Positions 1-5,366 of a stretch of DNA of 5,366 bases are shown piece by piece (the first letter of the stretch is position 1; the number at the start of each line of letters is the position of its first letter). The notes under the pieces were generated by a model. The model was given only the letters and a program-made list of their open reading frames with translations, did no database searches and had not been told where the DNA came from. This stretch comes from Malacoplasma sp. (lineage in GTDB: Bacteria; Bacillota_I; Bacilli_A; Mycoplasmatales; Mycoplasmoidaceae), in the NCBI GenBank assembly GCA_029050415.1, contig JAIDMU010000206.1, positions 1 to 5,366 of the forward strand. Reading direction: 5' to 3'. The translations under genes were made by a program, and so were the position numbers.

Positions 1-128
1 AACTAGCTTTATATAATGAAAAACAAGCACAAAAAGAAGAAAAAAAATTAGTAAAAAAACAAGAAAAAGAAAAGAGAGAAAAAGAAAAATGGGAGAAAAA
101 AGAAACTGTTGTGAAAACAAAAAAATAG
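1..128 (+). CDS. C-terminal end of an unidentified Lys/Glu-rich protein (5' partial)
   Basis: An open frame enters from the left edge (first complete codon at 3) and ends at TAG 126-128, giving the last 41 residues of a protein whose body lies outside the window. The tail is extremely charged: 15 Lys, 9 Glu and 1 Arg in 41 residues, with runs such as KEKREKEK, suggesting a solvent-exposed helical or disordered extension. No family motif is visible, so I assign no function. Its single Trp codon (90-92) is TGG, whereas the Trp codons of the downstream genes are TGA. The final 40 nt overlap the start of fmt in another frame, which suggests cotranscription and perhaps translational coupling. That the frame is coding is inferred from its lack of stops and its position before fmt. 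In A-rich DNA an open Lys/Glu frame can also arise by chance, so confidence is moderate. Confidence 0.5.
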   Translation, partial: LALYNEKQAQKEEKKLVKKQEKEKREKEKWEKKETVVKTKK

Positions 129-1045
129 TTTTTATGGGAACTCCTGAAATTGCTACTTTTGCATTAAAAGCTTTGTTAGAAAAAAAGTATAATGTTGTAG
201 CAGTTGTTTGTCAACCTGATAAATTTTCTGGTAGAAAAAAAGAAATTATTTTTTCAGAAGTTAAAAAATTTGCTATTGAAAAAAATATTCTTTTTTTTCA
301 ACCTACAAAGATAAAAGAAATTAAAAAAAATTTAATTGATTTAAATCCATTTGCATTTGTGACTTGTGCATTTGGACAATTTATTCCAGAAGAAATTTTA
401 TCAATTCCTGAATTTGGATGTGTTAATGTGCATGCTTCTCTATTACCCAAATATCGAGGAGGTGCTCCAATTCATTGAGCAATTATAAATGGTGAAACTA
501 AAACAGGTGTGTGCTTAATGAAAACAGTTAAAAAAATGGATGCTGGACCTGTTTTTTGTCAAAAAATTATAAACATTGAAGATACTGATACTACATCTTC
601 ACTTTTTAAAAAAATGAATAATTTGGTTTATGAGATAGTTTTTGATGATTTAGAAAAAGTTTTTAATAAAGAATACAAACCTATTAATCAAGATGAATCA
701 AAAGTAAGTTTTGCTTACAATATTTTAAAAGAAAATGAAAAAATAGATTTTAATCAAAAATCAATAAATATTAGAAATTTAATTAGGGGTTTGTCAGATT
801 TACCAGGTGCTTATTGTGAATATCAAAAGAAAAAAATAAAATTATTTAATTGTGAATTAACCAATAATGAATCTAATAATGAAGCTGGAACTATTGTAAA
901 AATTTCAAAAGAAGGCTTAGAAATTGCTACTTTGGATTTTAATATTTTAGTAAAAGAAATTCAAATTGAAGGAAAAAAAAGAAATTTTGTTAAAGAATTA
1001 ATAAATGGTAATTTAGAAATTAAAGAAAATGACTTATTAAAATAA
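89..1045 (+). CDS. fmt: methionyl-tRNA formyltransferase
   Basis: Transfers the formyl group of 10-formyl-tetrahydrofolate to the amino group of Met on initiator tRNA, in the cytoplasm, giving fMet-tRNA for initiation. The protein is 318 aa with TGA 476-478 read as Trp130, close to the roughly 315 aa of E. coli Fmt. The N-terminal formyltransferase fold starts with IVFMGTPE (residues 13-20). The loop PDKFSGRKK (43-51) matches the tRNA-recognition insertion, and Arg49 aligns with E. coli Arg42. The catalytic residues align as Asn113, His115 (NVH) and Asp151 (MDAGP), with the [11 protein letters not shown] signature at 117-127. The C-terminal OB-like domain begins near residue 207 and contains LPGAY (238-242). 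ATG 89 is chosen because the next in-frame ATG (134) would remove the first beta strand. It is preceded only by purine-rich AAAGAGAG, a weak ribosome binding site. The start overlaps the preceding gene by 40 nt, and lepA follows after 8 nt. Confidence 0.95.
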
Positions 1046-1053
1046 ATAGAAAT

Positions 1054-2865
1054 ATGGAAAAAATAAATAAAAAATATATTAGAAATTTTAGTATTGTAGC
1101 ACATATTGACCATGGCAAATCTACTCTTTCAGATAGAATAATTGAATTTACAAATACTTTAACTAGTAGAGAAATGAAAAATCAAATTCTAGACTCTATG
1201 GATATTGAAAGAGAAAGAGGAATAACCATTAAATTAAATGCTGTTCAACTTATATATCATAATCCCGTAGATAATAAAGACTATTATTTTCACTTGATTG
1301 ATACTCCTGGTCATGTTGATTTTACTTATGAAGTTTCTAGAAGTTTAGCTGCTTGTGAAGGTGCCTTATTAATTGTTGATGCATCTCAAGGTGTAGAAGC
1401 ACAAACACTATCTAATGTCTATTTAGCATTAGAAAATAATTTAGAAATAGTTCCTGTAATTAATAAAATAGATTTACCTTCTGCTGATGTTGAAAGAGTA
1501 AAAAAACAAATTGAAGAATCAATTGGTTTAGATTGTTCTGAAGCACCTTTAGTATCTGCAAAAAGTGGCTTAAATATAGATAAAATTATGCAAGCTATAG
1601 TTGATAAAATTCCAGCGCCACTAGATTCTGATGATAATAAACCTTTGCAAGCACTAATTTTTGATTCATATTATGATGCATATAAAGGTGCTGTTTGTTT
1701 AGTAAGGATAAAAAATGGACAAATTAAAATTGGAACTAAAATTCAATTTATGTCTAATAAAGAAACTTTTATAGTGACAGCTGTTGGTGTTAACACTCCA
1801 AAAATCATTAATAAAGAAAGATTAGTTGCAGGTGAAGTAGGATGAGTTGCTGCATCCATTAAAAATATTAAAAGTATTAGTGTTGGAGATACAATTACTG
1901 ATGCTGCAAACCCTGCTTCTGAATCTTTACCAGGTTATAAAAAAATTCTTCCAATGGTTTATTGTGGTTTGTATCCTATTGATAGTACACAATATGAGTT
2001 ATTTAAAGAAGCATTAGAAAAAATTTATTTATCCGATTCTTCACTAACATATGAGTATGAAACATCACAAGCATTAGGTTTTGGAATAAGATGTGGTTTT
2101 TTAGGTTTGTTACATATGGATGTGATTAGAGAAAGACTTGATAGAGAGTTTAATATTGCTTTAATTGCTACAGCTCCTTCTGTTATTTATAAAGTTATTA
2201 TGAATGATAATAAAGTTTTAGAAATTGATTCAGCAGCAAAATTACCAGATAAAACAACATATAAAGAAATTCAAGAACCCTTTGTTAAAGCACAAATTGT
2301 TGTTCCAGATGAATATTTGGGTAATGTTATGGAGTTGTGCCAAAATTATCGTGGAGAATATATTGATTTAGTTAATGTGGATGTTAGTAGAAAAAAAGTA
2401 ATTTATCTTATTCCATTGGCAGAAATTATGTATAGTTTTTTTGATAAATTAAAATCTTGTTCAAAAGGATATGCAACTTTAGATTATGAAATTGTTAATT
2501 ATATGAAACAAGACTTAGTTAAAGTAGATATTTTACTTAATGGAAACAAAGTTGATGCTTTATCAACGATTATGCACCGTCAATTTGCTAGTGATAGATC
2601 AAGAAAAATTTGTTTAAAACTAAAAGAAAATATTCCTAAACACCAATTTGAAATACCAATTCAAGCTGTTATCGGAGGAAAAATAATTGCTAGAGAAACT
2701 GTTTCAGCAATGAGAAAGAATGTTTTAGCAAAATGTTATGGTGGTGATATTACTAGAAAGAAAAAATTATTAGAACAACAAAAAGAAGGTAAAAAAAGAT
2801 TGAAAGCAATTGGAAACGTTTCAGTTCCTCATGATACATTTGTTAAAATTCTTTCTGAAGATTAA
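1054..2865 (+). CDS. lepA: elongation factor 4 (LepA), ribosome-associated translational GTPase
   Basis: LepA/EF4 is a ribosome-binding GTPase of the EF-G type, reported to back-translocate or rescue stalled ribosomes and to affect initiation and 30S biogenesis. Its exact role is still debated. The product is 603 aa with TGA 1843-1845 read as Trp264, against about 599 aa in E. coli. All G motifs are intact: G1 AHIDHGKST (16-24), the G2 region RERGITIK (53-60), G3 DTPGH (83-87, with the catalytic-type His87), G4 NKID (137-140) and G5 SAKSG (168-172). Domain II contains GEVGW (260-264), and the EF-G-like domains III and V follow. The LepA-specific C-terminal domain carries YGGD (562-565), then a Lys-rich stretch and a conserved-looking VPHDTF ending. 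The start lies 8 nt after the fmt stop with no clear Shine-Dalgarno (only TAGAAAT before the ATG), so reinitiation or coupling from fmt is likely. A terminator follows directly. Confidence 0.97.
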
Positions 2866-2879
2866 CTTTTTAATTAATT

Positions 2880-2905
2880 AAAACCTTAATTTTTAAGGTT
2901 TTTTT
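2880..2905 (+). terminator. rho-independent terminator after lepA
   Basis: A perfect 10-bp inverted repeat, AAAACCTTAA (2880-2889) and TTAAGGTTTT (2893-2902), encloses a 3-nt TTT loop (5 nt if the closing A:T pair stays open). The right arm runs into a T tract at 2899-2905. It starts 15 nt after the lepA stop, so it should end the fmt-lepA transcript. The stem has only two G:C pairs, which is usual for genomes this AT-rich. There is no long A run on the left side, so it does not look bidirectional. Confidence 0.8.
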
Positions 2906-2907
2906 CT

Positions 2908-2913
2908 TATAAT
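2908..2913 (+). promoter_or_regulatory. -10 box of the putative pyrG-rbgA promoter
   Basis: A perfect TATAAT lies 42 nt before the pyrG ATG and directly behind the lepA terminator. This predicts transcription starting around 2919-2921 and a leader of about 35 nt. The -35 position for a 17-nt spacer (2885-2890, CTTAAT) falls inside the terminator stem and matches TTGACA poorly. Weak or absent -35 elements are common in mycoplasmas. An alternative -10, TATAAA, lies at 2925-2930. In DNA this AT-rich a TATAAT can occur by chance; its place just after a terminator and before a gene is what supports it. Confidence 0.55.
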
Positions 2914-2954
2914 AATTAAATATATATAAACATGTAAAAAATTGAAGAATAGTT

Positions 2955-4577
2955 ATGAAATTAACAAAGTTAAATAGCAAAACAAAAATTTTAATTGTTA
3001 CAGGTGGTGTTTTTTCAAGTCTTGGAAAAGGTGTTGCTTGTTCAAGTTTAGGTGCAATGTTAAAATGCTTTAATATGAAAGTATTAATTATGAAATTTGA
3101 TCCATACCTTAATGTTGATGCAGGTACTATGGCACCTGGGCAACATGGTGAAGTTTTTGTTACATCTGATGGTCATGAAACTGATTTGGATATTGGTAAT
3201 TATGAAAGATTTTTAAATATTAACTTACCAAAAGAATCAAATGTAACTGCTGGAAAAATTTATTATGAAACACTACAAAAAGAAAGAGATGGAAAATTTT
3301 TAGGTGCAACTGTTCAAGTTGTTCCACACATTACAGATGCTATATCAGAAAAAGTAATTAGTTTATGTAACAAATATGAACCTGATTTTTTGGTTGTTGA
3401 AGTTGGTGGAACTGTTGGGGATATTGAATCTGTTCCTTTTTTAGAATCACTTAGACAGTTAAGATCAAAGTATCTTAATCAGGTTATGTTTATTCATACT
3501 GTTCCTTTAATTGCTTTATTAACTAGTAATGATCTTAAAACAAAACCATTACAACATTCTGTTAAAGAATTAATGTCTTTTGGTATTTTTCCTAATTTAT
3601 TATTAGTTCGATCTAAAGATGAATTGACAGAAAGTTTAAAAAATAAAATTAATTTAACTACAGGTATAAAACAAGAAAATATTTTTTCTTTAATAAATTT
3701 AAAACATATTTATTTAATGCCAGAATCATTGGAAATGCAAAAAATTCAAAATTCTATATTTGATTTTTTTAAATTAAAAACACCACAAAGAACAGGTTAT
3801 AAGAACTGAGATAATTTTGTTGCTTTAATAAAAAAACCTAAAAAATACAAAGCAAGAATTGCTATAGTTGGAAAATATTTGGATGCATCAGATACTTATT
3901 TATCAATTATTTCAAGTTTAGAGATTGTTTCTTTTTACTTAAATACAGAAATTAGAATTGAATTTATTGATTCTTCAACAATTAATGAAGAAAATGTATC
4001 AGAATTAAAAACATATGATGGAATTTTAGTTCCTGGTGGTTTTGGAATAAGAGGAATTGAAGGAAAAATTTTAGCAATAAAATTTGCTCGAGAAAATAAT
4101 ATACCATATTTTGGCATTTGTTTAGGAATGCAACTAGCTTGTATAGAATTTGCTAGAAATGTTTTACAAATAAATGATGCTAATAGTACTGAATTTGATG
4201 AAAATACTTCAAATCCTATTATTACTATTTTAGAAGGAAAAGAAAAAGATCATAATTTAGGAGGAACTTTAAGACTTGGAAATTTTGCATGTCAAATTAA
4301 ACCTGATACAAAAACATACAGCATTTATAAAAGAGATGAAATTTTGGAAAGACACAGACATCGTTATGAATTTAACTCAAAGTATACAGATCTTTTTGAA
4401 AAAAATGGTTTTGTTTTTTCAGGTATTAATAAGGAAAAGAATTTAGTGGAAATTATTGAAATTAAAAATCATAAATTTTTTGTTGCTTGTCAATTTCATG
4501 CAGAATTTACAACTAAAATTTTAAATCCCAATCCTATCTTTTATAGTTTTTTAAGTGCATCAAGAAAAAATATTTAA
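2955..4577 (+). CDS. pyrG: CTP synthase (glutamine-hydrolysing)
   Basis: Converts UTP to CTP using ATP and ammonia from glutamine, in the cytoplasm. The product is 540 aa with TGA 3807-3809 read as Trp285, against 545 aa in E. coli. The N-terminal synthase domain shows the P-loop SSLGKG (21-26, Lys25), Lys47 in MKFDPY, Asp79 in ETDLD, metal-site VEVGGTVGDIE (148-158, Glu149) and the UTP-site segment LKTKPLQHSVKEL (194-206). The interdomain linker holds Trp285, where homologues commonly have Trp. The class I amidotransferase domain starts near residue 300, with PGGFG (360-364), the nucleophile Cys389 in GICLGMQ, ERHRHRYE, and the His515/Glu517 pair. The last motif reads HAE, not the usual HPE. 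ATG 2955 has GAAG (2944-2947) seven nt upstream as a weak ribosome binding site. It has its own promoter after the lepA terminator and is followed 2 nt later by the RbgA-type gene. Confidence 0.97.
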
Positions 4578-4579
4578 AC

Positions 4580-5366
4580 ATGGAAAATCAAGAAAAAAAA
4601 ATAAATTGATTCATTGGTCACATGAAAAAAACAGTAGATGTGATTTCTGAAAAGAAAAAAAATATAGATTTTGTTTTGGAAGTAATTGATTCAAGACTTC
4701 CCTATTCATCTTCTAATAATGAATTAATTGGTATTTTTAACAATAAACCAATAGTTAAAATTGCATTAAAAAATGATTTAATAGATGAAAAAAATAAAGA
4801 TAAGAATTTATTTTATGCATCTATTAAAAATCAAAAGGATAAAAAAAGAATAATCAGTTATATCGATTTAAATTTAGAGAATAAAAAAAATTTACTTTTA
4901 AAAAAAGGATTAAAAAATCCTGTTTTCATTGGTATAGTTGTTGGATTACCAAATATTGGTAAATCATCATTGATAAATTTTTTATTTAATAAAAAGATTT
5001 TAAACGTTGAAAATAGACCAGGTGTAACAAGAAAGTCTGAAAATATTAAAATTTCTGATTCATTATATCTTATTGATACCCCTGGTGTGTTTTTTAAAAA
5101 TGTGAAAACTTATGAAATAGGATTAAATCTAGCATTAATAAATTGCGTAAACAGAAACTTAGTTGATAAAAGAGATTTAGTTATTCATTTGTTTAATAAA
5201 ATTTTAAAAAATAACCAAAATTTTATTTTTAAAAAATATTTTGATATTGATTGTTTGAATTTATCTGCAAATCAAATATTGTTAAAAATTTTACAAAAAA
5301 ACAATGTTAATTTAGAGAATGAAATAATTTTTTTTGATTTTATTTTAAAAAAAATTATTGATGATC
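4580..5366 (+). CDS. rbgA: YlqF/RbgA-type circularly permuted ribosome-assembly GTPase (3' partial)
   Basis: RbgA (YlqF) is a GTPase needed for late assembly of the 50S subunit in Bacillus. Here 262 codons are present without a stop. RbgA of B. subtilis has about 282 aa, so only the extreme C-terminus should be missing. TGA 4607-4609 is Trp10 in NWFIGHM (9-15), matching the family's WFPGHM with His14 retained and Ile for Pro. The G motifs follow the permuted order: a G4-like LKND (63-66), a G5-like YAS (79-81), G1 GLPNIGKSS (122-130), G2 RPGVT (146-150) and G3 DTPG (166-169). IDSRLPYSS (36-44) matches the family's D-A/S-R-x-P segment. A helical, Lys-rich C-terminal domain follows from about residue 185. 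The start lies 2 nt after the pyrG stop without a clear Shine-Dalgarno, so translation is probably coupled to pyrG. The assignment to the YlqF/RbgA branch is firm. Which paralogue it is depends on the truncated end and on the weak G4. Confidence 0.9.

Noticed and set aside
12..17. Perfect TATAAT that could be a promoter for fmt
   Set aside because: It lies in the coding frame of the upstream gene (Leu-Tyr-Asn codons), its -35 region is outside the window, and such hexamers are frequent by chance at this base composition.
456..464. Strong Shine-Dalgarno-like GAGGAGGTG inside fmt, just before the TGA at 476
   Set aside because: It encodes the conserved RGG of the SLLPxYRGG signature, and no start codon sits at proper spacing (the nearest downstream ATG, 489, is about 25 nt away). 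The apparent stop is Trp.
89..1045. fmt, lepA and pyrG as frameshifted or split pseudogenes
   Set aside because: Each interruption is a single TGA with no change of frame, the protein families continue without a gap across it, and the combined lengths match the families. Code 4 explains all cases.
2868..2883. 16-bp perfect AT-only palindrome TTTTAATTAATTAAAA overlapping the left arm of the terminator
   Set aside because: It consists only of A and T, would form a weak hairpin, and is easily produced by chance in this intergenic DNA. The competing GC-containing terminator stem is more stable.
2932..2937. ATG directly followed by TAA in the pyrG leader, a possible minimal start-stop regulatory ORF
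   Set aside because: No ribosome binding site precedes it and no attenuator structure follows it; in AT-rich leader DNA this six-base pattern is likely to be accidental.
3935..4117. 60-residue open frame on the - strand inside pyrG
   Set aside because: It is antisense to the conserved amidotransferase domain of PyrG, shows no family motif, and long antisense frames are expected opposite a conserved coding region.

Overview
This window looks like a stretch of chromosome from a mollicute (Mycoplasma-like bacterium) that reads TGA as tryptophan (genetic code 4). The DNA is very AT-rich, coding is tight and all genes lie on the + strand. Four genes each carry exactly one in-frame TGA, and at least three of these sit where the protein family commonly has Trp. 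Read with code 4, each gene has its family's normal length, so none is a pseudogene. A species cannot be named from the sequence alone.

Layout: positions 1-128 hold the Lys/Glu-rich C-terminal end of an unidentified gene. It overlaps by 40 nt the start of fmt (methionyl-tRNA formyltransferase, 89-1045). After 8 nt comes lepA (elongation factor 4, 1054-2865). An 89-nt intergenic region follows, the only sizeable non-coding DNA in the window. It holds a rho-independent terminator for the upstream unit (2880-2905) and, directly behind it, a TATAAT -10 box (2908-2913) for the next unit. That unit is pyrG (CTP synthase, 2955-4577) and, 2 nt later, a ylqF/rbgA-type circularly permuted GTPase (4580 to the window end, C-terminus cut off).

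The genes form two short same-direction transcription units. Three of the four named products serve translation: formylation of initiator Met-tRNA (Fmt), a ribosome-bound elongation-type GTPase (LepA) and a 50S assembly GTPase (RbgA). PyrG supplies CTP. No mobile element, CRISPR array, RNA gene, toxin-antitoxin pair or defence gene was seen. There is no stretch over 300 nt without a gene.

I see no novel system here. The points most worth a second look are a degenerate G4 motif and an altered signature motif in the RbgA homologue, an HAE instead of HPE glutaminase triad in PyrG, and a promoter abutting a terminator with no sign of the Gram-positive pyrG attenuator.
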